8,897 nt of DNA, from contig DHJC01000071.1 in NCBI GenBank assembly GCA_002404155.1, positions 1-8,897 on the forward strand, written 5' to 3'. Under the pieces are notes generated by a model, which had not been told where the DNA came from, ran no database searches, and worked only from the letters and a program-made list of their open reading frames with translations. Source of the DNA: Chloroflexi bacterium UBA4730. Its GTDB lineage: Bacteria > Chloroflexota > Limnocylindria > P2-11E. The position numbers and the translations under genes are program-made. This document shows, in pieces, positions 1 to 6,864 of this stretch (position 1 is the first letter of the stretch; every line of letters begins with the position of its first letter).

Positions 1-129
1 TGCAACATCAGAGCGGGAGACGGGACTCAAGGCCCCTGATGTTGAAACAATGCGACTCGCTCGTGACGAGCGCGGGTGGCTCCGGCTGGCGAGTTAGAAG
101 GAGCGAGGTTCGCTGGCCTGACCGGGGTT
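1..129 (+). repeat. Diverged direct repeat, copy 1 (left of cyclase gene)
   Basis: This stretch aligns without a gap to 3579-3707 (constant offset 3578), with about 103 of 129 bases identical by hand count. The best-conserved core is 65-91, which is identical over 27 bases, followed by 93-106, identical over 14 bases. The two copies bracket the 3.4-kb block holding the minus-strand cyclase/ATPase gene. Similarity continues about 32 bases past the stop codon of the reading frame it contains, so it is conserved as DNA and not only as protein. The left limit is unknown because the window starts here. I do not recognise the element. Confidence 0.8.
2..97 (+). pseudogene. Possible C-terminal tail of an unidentified protein (copy 1)
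   Basis: An open plus-strand frame enters from the window edge and stops at TAG 95-97, giving 31 residues that end in RDERGWLRLAS. The matching frame of the second repeat copy (3580-3675) ends in RDERGWLRLAG, and 22 of 31 residues agree. No domain is recognisable. Because the nucleotide similarity does not drop after the stop, the shared frame may be incidental to a conserved DNA element. If it is coding, it is only the end of a longer gene lying left of the window. Low confidence. Confidence 0.3.
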
Positions 130-286
130 GGCGCCGCCAGTCCTTGGCAACATCCTCATCGAAGGCCTCGAGGACCTGGTGACGTACCTGGTCGCGACCT
201 GGCTAACAGCGGAGACCTCAGGTGAGCGCGCGCTCGAGCGCTGTACGCGCGACATCCAGATGTACCTCGAACGGGGACGCTGTGCG

Positions 287-3200
287 CTAGACGCGCTGAG
301 CCTCCACTGCCGCAGCAAGCGCGCGACGGCGCGCCGGCAGGTAGTTCCATGGCGGGGGCGGGGCGAGACGCTCGACCTCGGCAAGGAGCGCAGCCGCCTC
401 CGGCGCGCGCTTTCGCGCAATGAGGAATTCCGCCCGGTCGAGCCGCAGGTTGATATGGAGGTGGGTGAACTCGCCCCGGTCGGCCGACGCCATCGCCGCG
501 CTGAATGCGGCGTCCGCCGCGTCGTCGTCTCCGCGCGCCGCGAGGACGTGAGCGCGAACCCATTCGGCCTCGGCGACGCCCGACATGTCCTCCGGGCCGC
601 GGACCATTGCCGCGGCCTCCGCCGCGTAGGGCTGAGCTTCCTCGGTCCGGTCGATCCGCAGGAGGTTCACGGCGAGATGGCCGAGGAGCTCCGAGCGATT
701 CCACCGCTCGCCGGTGCGCACAGATTCGGCGAGCGCTGCCGACAGGGCCACCACCGCCTCCTCGTATCGACCCTCTCCCTCGAGGATCTCGGCCGTCCGA
801 CGGCCGACATTGACGAGCCGATTGGCGTCTCCGTCGTCAGCGGCCTCGGTCCGTACTTCGTCGAGGATGGCCAGCGCCGCGGCGGCGTCGCCCTTGAACC
901 ACGCCCCCGCCGCATCCGCACCACGGATCTCGCGCAGGAGGGCGCGCAGCCCCAACCGTTGTCCGATCTCGCGGGCCTCCGCGGCGTAGCGGTCCGCCAA
1001 GTCGAGCTCGCCCAGATAGCGGGCCGCGGCCATGACGCGCTTCATGATCTGCGCTGCTTGGCTCTCGCCGATTGCCCGCGCGCGCTCGATCAGCGCCACG
1101 CCACCGTCGACGAACGCCGAGAAATTGCCCGAGCCCCAGAAGTACTCCAGGTCCAGCGCATCCATCTCGATGACGCCCGCGGCGTCCCCCGCGGCCTCGC
1201 TGAGCTCACGCGCGGTGTCGATCGCGGGCCGGATGTCGCTGAGAGCGCCGCCCCACATCTCGGCATACGCGAGGGCTTGTGCGATGCGCGCTGCGCGGCC
1301 GATGTCTCCGCTCTCGCGCGCCGCGGCGAGGGCGGCGGTGGCCGTTGGTCGAGCGTCATCGAAGCGCCCGGCCAGCAGGAGTGCGCGGATGCGCAAGAAC
1401 GCGCCGCGCTCGTTGAGGCCAGGATCGTCAGCGATCGACGCGGCCCGCTCCGCCACGGCGAGAAAGCGCTCCATGAGGGCGATGTCGCCTCGGAACTCCG
1501 CCCGCTCGGCGAGCGCGAGGGCCGCCGTCGCAGCGCGCGCGGCGCGGGGTACCAGCACGTCGCGGGACAGGCGAAGCTCCGCGCTGAGCGTGAAAGCCTG
1601 TTCCGTGTGATGCGCGAGGATCTCCGCGAACTCGCCGCGGCGATCTCCTGCTTCCGCTTCGAGCGCCTGCGCGAAGCGTTCATGGAGGGGGGCCCGATCG
1701 GCCTTGGCGAGCGATCCGTATGCCACCTCGCGGACGAGCAGATGCTTGAACCGCATCGCGCCGGCCCCGCCGACCTCGCGATCCTCGAGGATCAGGCCCT
1801 TGCGCTCGAGGGCGTCGAGCGCGGCCGGGCTCGCGTCCTCAGCGAGCGCCGCGACCTCAGCCAGATCGAAGCGCTCGCCGATGATGCTCGCGAGCTGGAG
1901 CGCGTGTTTCTCCTCCGCACCGAGCCGGTCGATGCTCGCCGCCAGGAGCGCGACGATCGTCTCAGGGATGGCCACCGTGGCCGCCGCTGGCGTCGCCCGC
2001 CAGCGGCCGCCTGCATTCACCACCCGGCCATCCTCGATGAGCATTCGCAAGAACTCTTCACAGAACAGCGGGTTTCCCTCGGACCGGGTCGCGATCTGCG
2101 TCCGGAGGGCGGCGGGGAGATCGTCGATGTCGAGGAGTCGCGAGATGAGCGTTGTCGTCTCGGCAGCGTCGAGGCCTTCGAGCGTGATGGTGCTCGCGTT
2201 CGTCCGCCCGACCGCCCAGCGGGGGTGCGTTTCGGCCAGTTCCGGTCGCGCGACGCAGATCAACGCAAGTGGCACGCCGCGCATCCGGTCGAGGATCCCG
2301 TCGATGACCTCGATGAGCGCCGGCTCGGCCCACTGCAGATCGTCGATGACGATGACCGCGGGCCGCGTCGCGGTGAGCGCCTTGAGGTAGCGGCGCAGGG
2401 CCCAGCCGATCTCTGCGTGGACCCGCCCTGGCGCAACGTCGGGGAACGCGACCGCGGGCGACTCGAGGCCCAGCAGGACGAGCAGGCGCGCGCGGACCGG
2501 CTGAACGTCCGCCGAGGTCCCGAGGACCGTCGCGAGGTGGGCATCCAGGTTCGCCAGTGCGCTCGCCCGGTCGTCCGAGCCGGCGACCTTGGCTTGGGCG
2601 CGGAGGATCTCGATGAGCGGCCAGTAGGTGATCCCCGCGCCGTAGGGCAAGCAGCGACCGCGGAGGATCACCGGCTCGTCCCGGAGCCGGGCGAGGCACT
2701 CGCCAACGAGCCGTGACTTCCCGACCCCTGGCTCGCCGAGGAGGGTGAAGACGTGGACCGCGCGCTCGGCCTTGGCCCGTTCGATCGTGTCGAGGAGCAA
2801 CTTCAGCTCGCGGTCTCGGCCAACAAGCGCCGCGCGCATCGCCGGCAGGCCGCGGGCCTGATCGGGGATCGCGCTCTTCGCGCGCACCGCGGTGAAGGCG
2901 CGGAGCGGGGTCGCCTTCCCTTTCGCCACGATCGGCTCGTGCGGCCGGTACTCGATCGCGACCCGGGTGAGCTGCTCGGTGAGCCCGCCGACGACGACCT
3001 CACCGACATCGGCCCCCTGCTGGAGCCGCGCCGCCATGTTCACCACGTCGCCGGTGACCAGGAACTGCCCGGCTGCGCCCGGGTCGGCGACGGCCTCGCC
3101 GCTGTTGATGCCCACTCGCGCAGCGAGCTCGACCGCGAGTTCACGATTCAGCTCGGCGAGCTCGTCCCGCATCGCGAGGCCAGCCCGCACCGCGCGCTCG

Positions 3201-3421
3201 GCGTCATCGTCGTGCACGCGCGGCACGCCGAAGACGACCATGACCGCGTCGCCGATGAACTTCTCCACGGTGCCACCGTGCCGCTCGGCGATCGCCCGCA
3301 TCCGCTCGAAATACCGGGCCATGGTCGCTCGAACGAGCTCGGGGTCGTGCTCCGCGCCGAGCGCAGTCGACCCGACGGTATCGGCAAACAGGACTGAAAC
3401 GAGCTTCCGCTCCTCAGGCAT
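287..3421 (-). CDS. Adenylate/guanylate cyclase domain, AAA (STAND-type) ATPase, TPR regulator
   Basis: A 1044-residue multidomain signalling protein. Residues 1-180 form a class III nucleotide cyclase domain. Both metal-binding aspartates are present (D14 in FADTVGST, D58 in FIGDAVMVVFG), as are the substrate-selecting pair K54 and D125 and the transition-state residues N128 and R132 (DVVNMAARLQ). K54 plus D125 is the pattern expected for ATP, so cAMP synthesis as a homodimer is plausible. A P-loop ATPase follows: Walker A GEPGVGKS at 229-236, Walker B AVIVIDD near 355-361, and the SEGNPLFCEEFL motif near 447-458 typical of AAA_16/MalT-like ATPases. From about residue 600 to the end the chain is Ala/Leu/Glu-rich helical, fitting TPR repeats that sense a ligand or partner. 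No signal peptide or membrane segment is seen, so it is probably cytoplasmic. The start ATG at 3421 lacks a Shine-Dalgarno sequence. The ligand is unknown. It stands alone, with no co-directional neighbour within 660 bases. Confidence 0.93.
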   Translation of the reverse strand: MPEERKLVSVLFADTVGSTALGAEHDPELVRATMARYFERMRAIAERHGGTVEKFIGDAVMVVFGVPRVHDDDAERAVRAGLAMRDELAELNRELAVELAARVGINSGEAVADPGAAGQFLVTGDVVNMAARLQQGADVGEVVVGGLTEQLTRVAIEYRPHEPIVAKGKATPLRAFTAVRAKSAIPDQARGLPAMRAALVGRDRELKLLLDTIERAKAERAVHVFTLLGEPGVGKSRLVGECLARLRDEPVILRGRCLPYGAGITYWPLIEILRAQAKVAGSDDRASALANLDAHLATVLGTSADVQPVRARLLVLLGLESPAVAFPDVAPGRVHAEIGWALRRYLKALTATRPAVIVIDDLQWAEPALIEVIDGILDRMRGVPLALICVARPELAETHPRWAVGRTNASTITLEGLDAAETTTLISRLLDIDDLPAALRTQIATRSEGNPLFCEEFLRMLIEDGRVVNAGGRWRATPAAATVAIPETIVALLAASIDRLGAEEKHALQLASIIGERFDLAEVAALAEDASPAALDALERKGLILEDREVGGAGAMRFKHLLVREVAYGSLAKADRAPLHERFAQALEAEAGDRRGEFAEILAHHTEQAFTLSAELRLSRDVLVPRAARAATAALALAERAEFRGDIALMERFLAVAERAASIADDPGLNERGAFLRIRALLLAGRFDDARPTATAALAAARESGDIGRAARIAQALAYAEMWGGALSDIRPAIDTARELSEAAGDAAGVIEMDALDLEYFWGSGNFSAFVDGGVALIERARAIGESQAAQIMKRVMAAARYLGELDLADRYAAEAREIGQRLGLRALLREIRGADAAGAWFKGDAAAALAILDEVRTEAADDGDANRLVNVGRRTAEILEGEGRYEEAVVALSAALAESVRTGERWNRSELLGHLAVNLLRIDRTEEAQPYAAEAAAMVRGPEDMSGVAEAEWVRAHVLAARGDDDAADAAFSAAMASADRGEFTHLHINLRLDRAEFLIARKRAPEAAALLAEVERLAPPPPWNYLPARRRALAAAVEAQRV

Positions 3422-3429
3422 GCGACGAG

Positions 3430-3435
3430 TGTACG
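3430..3435 (-). promoter_or_regulatory. Possible -10 element for a leaderless cyclase mRNA
   Basis: On the minus strand TACACT lies six bases before the ATG at 3421. That is where a -10 box must sit if transcription starts at the A of the start codon. No purine-rich ribosome site precedes the ATG, which fits leaderless translation as known in many high-GC bacteria. I see no convincing -35 hexamer. Inference from one short motif. Confidence 0.3.
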
Positions 3436-3496
3436 AATCCGGCCGTTCGAATTAGCGGGATCGAGCGTGGCGCGATGAGCATCCGTGGGTGGCTCC

Positions 3497-3514
3497 CATC
3501 GCGAGCTCGCGATG
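3497..3514. repeat. 18-bp perfect palindrome upstream of the cyclase gene
   Basis: CATCGCGAGCTCGCGATG is its own reverse complement over all 18 bases with no loop. It lies 75 bases upstream of the cyclase start codon and 64 bases before the second repeat copy. A loop-free palindrome of this length suits a dimeric protein-binding site better than a terminator. High G+C makes some palindromes expected, so an operator role is a guess. Confidence 0.4.
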
Positions 3515-3578
3515 CGCCGTCGGTTGACATTCACCCTATGGGCAGGTGGCCGGTTTCAAAGCGCCTTGATCCCTATCC

Positions 3579-3707
3579 CCAGGCTTCAGAGCGGAAGACG
3601 GGACTCTATGTCCCCAATGTTGAAACTACTCGGCTGGTCCGGGACGAGCGCGGGTGGCTCCGGCTGGCGGGTTAGAAGGAGCGAAGATCGCCCGCCGGAC
3701 CGGGGTT
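3579..3707 (+). repeat. Diverged direct repeat, copy 2 (right of cyclase gene)
   Basis: Gapless match to 1-129 at about 80% identity. It contains a plus-strand frame ending in RDERGWLRLAG and TAG at 3673-3675, parallel to copy 1. In this copy the frame stays open leftward to an ATG at 3475 (66 codons), but the residues before about 3586 resemble nothing I know, and I see no ribosome site that settles the start. Beyond 3707, a weak shared pattern (CCAG followed 20-30 bases later by GAAGGCCT, also seen at 138-172) hints that the repeat may extend with indels. Confidence 0.8.
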
Positions 3708-4085
3708 CAGACCGCGGCATCGCACTCCAGCTCTTCGGCCTGCCGATTCTGGGGATTGAAGGCCTGGTGCTGCCTGCCCTCCAGTCCTTGGGCGCCGCCT
3801 CGTCGCCGAGGGCGAAGCCTCCTCGCGTCTAGCCGACAGGTTGCGCAGGTGTCACCGTTCTCGGGCGCCGCGCGACTCTCTCGGATCAGGGCACCGGGGA
3901 ACGCGTCATCGGGCGGGATCTGTGCCGAGGAGCTTGGCGATGATCTCAGAGATGATGGAGTCGGGTGCTATCACAAGTGCGTCCACGAACACGGCCGCTG
4001 CACACGGTGGTGACCTAACAGTGAGTCAGATGTTCATGCGGCTTTCGCCGGTCGTGGGCGGCGTCTCACTGCCGATCGACTTGCC

Positions 4086-4784
4086 TCATCGAACGGTCGC
4101 GCTCTTCGCACCAGTCGTCAAGAGCCAGACGACCATCGACACTTCTCCGAGTCCCTCAAGTATGGTGGCGCCGGTCGAAGTGAACTCCCGGTACGGTAGT
4201 CCGAGCAACGACGAAGAACTGTTGATCACATACGCGACACCAGCAACGATCACCATTAGGCCCAGCGCGCGTGGCGCGAAGCCCGACCTCATCACCAGAA
4301 CCCCGAGCGGAAGCAGCCAAAGCCCCCAGAAGAACCCATTGATGACGAAACCTTGGCTGTGCGAAGCGAGGGACGCTGCCGCAAGGGCATTGACCTGATG
4401 CTCGTCGAACGCTGATGGGCCATCGGGACTACTCAACAGACCAAGGGCAGCGACCCCGTTCAGAGCATTCATGAACGAGATCGGAACAGAGGCCAAGATG
4501 AAGGTCACCATCAACGAGGCCAGACGCTCGTCTGTCTCCTTGAACAAGCGATGCAGCGCTCGGACCAGGAAGATCAGGCCCACGGCGCTGGTCAGCTCGG
4601 CCGCGAGCCCAAGGCGAAAGAGCGACTCAGAACCGAGAATGCGGTTCGCCGTAGCCGCCACGTCTCCTCGCACGATCAAAAGGCGTGGGACCACCACGAT
4701 GCCAAACGCGCCGGTGAGGCCGGCCAGTATGTACAGGAGGCCAGCCACCTTCGCAGTTTTCGCATCGACCTTTGCGTCCTTCAT
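4086..4784 (-). CDS. DUF4386 family integral membrane protein
   Basis: A 232-residue protein with about six hydrophobic helices (roughly residues 12-34, 55-77, 88-116, 145-165, 171-190, 205-224). Its order and sequence style match the DUF4386 family: an N-terminal LLYILAGLTGAFG segment, RILGSESLFRLGL, and an FFWGLWLLPLGVLVMRSG helix. Members are small multi-pass membrane proteins of unknown function that often sit near ECF sigma factors or stress genes. ATG 4784 is preceded by GAGAAAGGAA ten bases upstream. It is the last gene of the operon, 22 bases after the oxidoreductase stop. G+C of sampled lines is about 57-60%, clearly below the cyclase gene, suggesting a different origin. Confidence 0.88.
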   Translation of the reverse strand: MKDAKVDAKTAKVAGLLYILAGLTGAFGIVVVPRLLIVRGDVAATANRILGSESLFRLGLAAELTSAVGLIFLVRALHRLFKETDERLASLMVTFILASVPISFMNALNGVAALGLLSSPDGPSAFDEHQVNALAAASLASHSQGFVINGFFWGLWLLPLGVLVMRSGFAPRALGLMVIVAGVAYVINSSSSLLGLPYREFTSTGATILEGLGEVSMVVWLLTTGAKSATVR

Positions 4785-4794
4785 CTAGTCAAGC

Positions 4795-4804
4795 TTCCTT
4801 TCTC
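4795..4804 (-). promoter_or_regulatory. Ribosome binding site of the DUF4386 gene
   Basis: GAGAAAGGAA on the minus strand, ten bases before ATG 4784, inside the 22-base gap after the oxidoreductase. The identical ten bases precede the 108-aa membrane protein gene, which supports both start choices. Confidence 0.7.
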
Positions 4805-4806
4805 AA

Positions 4807-5786
4807 TCACACCGGGCTCACGTTGATGACGACCTTGGCCTGAGCCTGACCGCTTCCCAGGTATCGAAGGGCGTCGGGGACCTCACTCAACGGGTACTGC
4901 CGATCGATCACCGGGCGCAGCGTCTCGGCCTCGATCAGCTCCTTGAGGACCACGAGATCCGCTTGACGCACCTGGGCGATGAACACCACGACACGCTGGC
5001 TGATGAAGCGGGACAGCGCGAACGCCATGAGCGGTCGTGTCAAGGGTGCGAGCCCACGGCCCTTGGCCGCGCCGACTAGCACAAGCGTCCCGCCCGGTGT
5101 CAGCACGCGCTGGAGGTCCCTGAGTGAACGGTTCGCGGCGTGTCGATGAGCACGTCGTACCGCTCCCCACTGCGGGTGAAGTCGCCCTGCGTGTAGTCGA
5201 CGACCTCATCGGGACCGAGCGCGCGGACAAGCGCCAGCGTCTTCGGGCCTGTGATCGCGGTGACGTGCGCGCCGAGGGCCTTGGCGATCTGCACTGCGAA
5301 CGTGCCCACGCCGCCGCCGGCGCCGCATATCAGGACCCGCTGCCCCGGCTTCACCTGGCCCTTGTCACGCAGACTCTGCAGAGCGGTGCAGCCCGCGACG
5401 GCCACGGCAGCGGCCTGCTCGAACGAGACCTGGCGGGGCTTCGGAACCAAGAAGCGGTCGGAGCATGTTGTGTACTCCGCGAACGCCCCACGCCCTGAGC
5501 CGAACACTTCATCCCCCGGCTTGAATCGCGTCACGTTCTTGCCGATCGCCTCGACCTGCCCGGCCAGGTCCCCACCAGGAACCCGATTCCGGGGTCGGCG
5601 CACTCCCAGCCCGAAGATCATCCGCGCGAGGACTGGCCCACCTCCCAAGAGGTGCCAGTCGGAGGCGTTGACCGACGCCGCGCGGACCTTGACAAGCACG
5701 CGGTCGTCCGTGACGAGCGGCTTGTCGATCTCACGCAGCTCAAGAACATCTGCTGAGCCGTACCGATCCTGGACGATCGCCTTCAC
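4807..5786 (-). pseudogene. Zinc-less MDR / quinone oxidoreductase-like dehydrogenase, frameshifted
   Basis: A medium-chain dehydrogenase/reductase, about 326 residues if the break is repaired, which is normal for NADPH:quinone reductase-like members. The N-terminal GroES-like part starts MKAIVQDRYGSADVLEL and contains NASDWHLLGG and PGGDLAGQVEAIG. The Rossmann fold follows with GAGGGVGTFAVQIAKALGA (residues 155-173). The zinc-ligand cysteines of true alcohol dehydrogenases are absent. The frame breaks after residue 216: VLIDT is followed by out-of-frame sequence ending at 5100, while the correct continuation (ANRSLRDLQRVLTPGGTLVLVG, read with one added base) runs on to TGA at 4807. It starts with GTG at 5786, overlapping the stop of the upstream membrane-protein gene by four bases (GTGA), so translation is probably coupled. 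It is either a real pseudogene or a sequencing error; the rest of the coding sequence looks undamaged. Confidence 0.88.
5136..5141 (-). other. Site of one-base loss in the oxidoreductase gene
   Basis: The minus strand reads GACACGCCGCGAAC here. Adding one base to give GACACGGCCGCGAAC restores the family-typical DTAANRSLRD and rejoins both halves in one frame. A single missing C/G within a short run is typical of long-read error as well as of true decay. Confidence 0.8.
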
Positions 5787-6109
5787 GGCTGGTGGCCTTC
5801 GCTGGTCGCAGTGCGAACACCGCGTGTGCCTTGACGGAATCGCTCCCGCTCCTCCGGTGTCAGGCGCTCCCAGCGCTCGGCCGTGCTCCGGCGGTAGTTG
5901 GGGCGAGGGAAGCCTGCGAGACCGCCAAAGAGGATCCGGGACAACGCCAGAATCCCAAGTGCTTCCCAGTAGGTGACCTCATGCCAGCCCGAGATCGGTG
6001 GCAGCAGCCAATTCCACAACTGCTGCACCACTAGGCCGCCGACAGCGACGAATGCAACGAACACAGGGATTACCAGCGCAGCGAGTTGCATCACCCGTCT
6101 CTTGTTCAT
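5783..6109 (-). CDS. 108-aa two-pass membrane protein linked to ECF sigma factor
   Basis: A small membrane protein with hydrophobic segments at residues 7-30 and 47-66, a tryptophan-rich linker (LWNWLLPPISGWHEVTYWEA, 31-50) and a charged cytoplasmic-type tail (RWERLTPEERERFRQ, 79-93). I recall similar short proteins, with the WNWL-P-I-G, ALSRILFGG and LTPEERE-F motifs, next to ECF sigma genes in other bacteria; their function is undefined. The gene lies 29 bases after the sigma gene and overlaps the oxidoreductase start by four bases. The frame is open upstream to 6415, but that part is only a shadow of the sigma gene. ATG 6109, with GAGAAAGGAA six bases upstream, is the credible start. It might control the sigma factor from the membrane, but it has no recognisable anti-sigma zinc motif. 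Confidence 0.85.
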   Translation of the reverse strand: MNKRRVMQLAALVIPVFVAFVAVGGLVVQQLWNWLLPPISGWHEVTYWEALGILALSRILFGGLAGFPRPNYRRSTAERWERLTPEERERFRQGTRGVRTATSEGHQP

Positions 6110-6115
6110 GTTCGT

Positions 6116-6125
6116 TTCCTTTCTC
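6116..6125 (-). promoter_or_regulatory. Ribosome binding site of the 108-aa membrane protein gene
   Basis: GAGAAAGGAA on the minus strand, six bases before ATG 6109. It decides against the longer upstream frame, whose extra residues overlap the sigma-factor gene. Confidence 0.75.
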
Positions 6126-6138
6126 ATTTTTCGGCTCT

Positions 6139-6792
6139 TCACGCGGTCGCAAATTCGTCGTACGTGCGTCGCAAGCGCCGGCGCAGATGAAGTACCGCGT
6201 ACCGCTTGCGCGAGAGCAACGTATTCACGCTGACGCCGGTATCCGCGGCCATCTCTTTGAAGCTGCGCCCTTCGAGCTCGTGCCCGACGAACGCGGCGCG
6301 CTGTTCCTCCGGCAGCTCGTTGATCGCCAGCTCCAGCTCGTCGAGCAGCAGGCTCCGGGCGAACAGCGCCTCCGGTCCGGCATCCGGCGACGGCAGCAGG
6401 TCTTCGAACTGCCACAGCTCGTCGTCCTCATCCACGGCCGAGTTGTCGCTGAAGCTCTCCGGTTGCTTCTTTCGGAAGAGATCGGTGATGCGGTTGCGTG
6501 CGATGCGAAACAACCAACCGGTGACGTGGTCGATCGGCATCAGCAGGTGATTCGCTTTCACCAGCTCGTAGAAGACTTCCTGAAGGATGTCCTCGGTATC
6601 GCGCGGATCGGCCACGCGCCGGCGAATGAAGTTGCGCAGCCGGGACCGCTCACGCTCGACCACTTCGGTGAGCCGCTGATCCTTTTCGAGTGCCACTCGC
6701 TCCTCGTCGCGTACGCCATCTACGGTTGTAGACGAACGAAGGGCGCGAATATTGTGGGGAACATCAGGTGGCTGTAGAGGGTCACATTTCAC
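6139..6792 (-). CDS. ECF-family RNA polymerase sigma factor
   Basis: A 217-residue sigma-70 family protein of extracytoplasmic-function type, with only regions 2 and 4. Region 2 covers roughly residues 48-110: RLRNFIRRRVADPRDTEDILQE, with the DTEDILQEVF core at 65-74, then GWLFRIARNRITDLFRK at 92-108. An acidic linker follows (SAVDEDDELWQFEDLLPSPD). Region 4 is at 152-205, with the -35-binding helix-turn-helix SFKEMAADTGVSVNTLLSRK at 177-196. It would direct RNA polymerase to a specific set of promoters, probably including its own operon. The long start is GTG 6792, without a clear ribosome site. A start at an internal GTG near residue 33 (before ALEKDQRL), preceded by GAGGAG but only three bases away, cannot be excluded. 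It is first in the operon, and no zinc-binding anti-sigma gene follows. Confidence 0.92.
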   Translation of the reverse strand: MKCDPLQPPDVPHNIRALRSSTTVDGVRDEERVALEKDQRLTEVVERERSRLRNFIRRRVADPRDTEDILQEVFYELVKANHLLMPIDHVTGWLFRIARNRITDLFRKKQPESFSDNSAVDEDDELWQFEDLLPSPDAGPEALFARSLLLDELELAINELPEEQRAAFVGHELEGRSFKEMAADTGVSVNTLLSRKRYAVLHLRRRLRRTYDEFATA

Positions 6793-6827
6793 CGCGGTGA
6801 GCGCCGAACCGACTGGCCGTCGGCCTG

Positions 6828-6841
6828 CTAACCCTAGTTAG
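6828..6841. repeat. Short inverted repeat between sigma gene and recombinase remnant
   Basis: CTAAC-CCTA-GTTAG: two five-base arms with a four-base gap, about 36 bases upstream of the sigma gene's GTG. A second palindrome, CACCGCGGTG (6790-6799), covers that start codon. Either could be part of operon control or of the recombination junction. Both are short and may be chance. Confidence 0.25.
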
Positions 6842-6864
6842 TCGGATGCACGCAGAGCTGTTGG

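Larger units (their letters stand above)
3422..4085. other. Gene-poor 664-base stretch between cyclase and DUF4386 genes
   Basis: It holds the cyclase promoter region, an 18-bp palindrome, the second repeat copy, and after 3707 about 380 bases without a recognisable gene. Reading frames there do not resemble known proteins. One minus-strand frame at 3906-3992 (28 codons from a GTG, containing VDALVIAPDSIISEIIAKLL) has a protein-like hydrophobic pattern and could be the end of a decayed gene, but it is too short to call. G+C falls across this stretch towards that of the following operon end. Confidence 0.5.

Noticed and set aside
128..2716. 862-codon plus-strand open frame opposite the cyclase gene
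   Set aside because: It is arginine/glutamate-rich, without any recognisable domain, and antisense to a gene with clear cyclase and ATPase motifs. Long antisense frames are expected at about 75% G+C.
2753..3455. Plus-strand frames opposite the cyclase domain
   Set aside because: Composition is typical of antisense translation, and the minus strand carries the conserved catalytic motifs.
3524..3529. TTGACA resembling a -35 box on the plus strand
   Set aside because: No -10-like hexamer lies 15-19 bases downstream and there is no supported plus-strand gene behind it.
3841..4398. 185-codon plus-strand open frame
   Set aside because: Its right half is antisense to the DUF4386 gene, and its left half has serine/arginine-rich content with no recognisable family.
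6110..6415. N-terminal extension of the 108-aa membrane protein
   Set aside because: It overlaps the sigma-factor gene in another frame, is Arg/Ala-rich, and the internal ATG at 6109 has a strong ribosome site.
5998..6777. 259-codon plus-strand open frame opposite the sigma gene
   Set aside because: It is a shadow: the minus strand encodes a full ECF sigma factor with regions 2 and 4.
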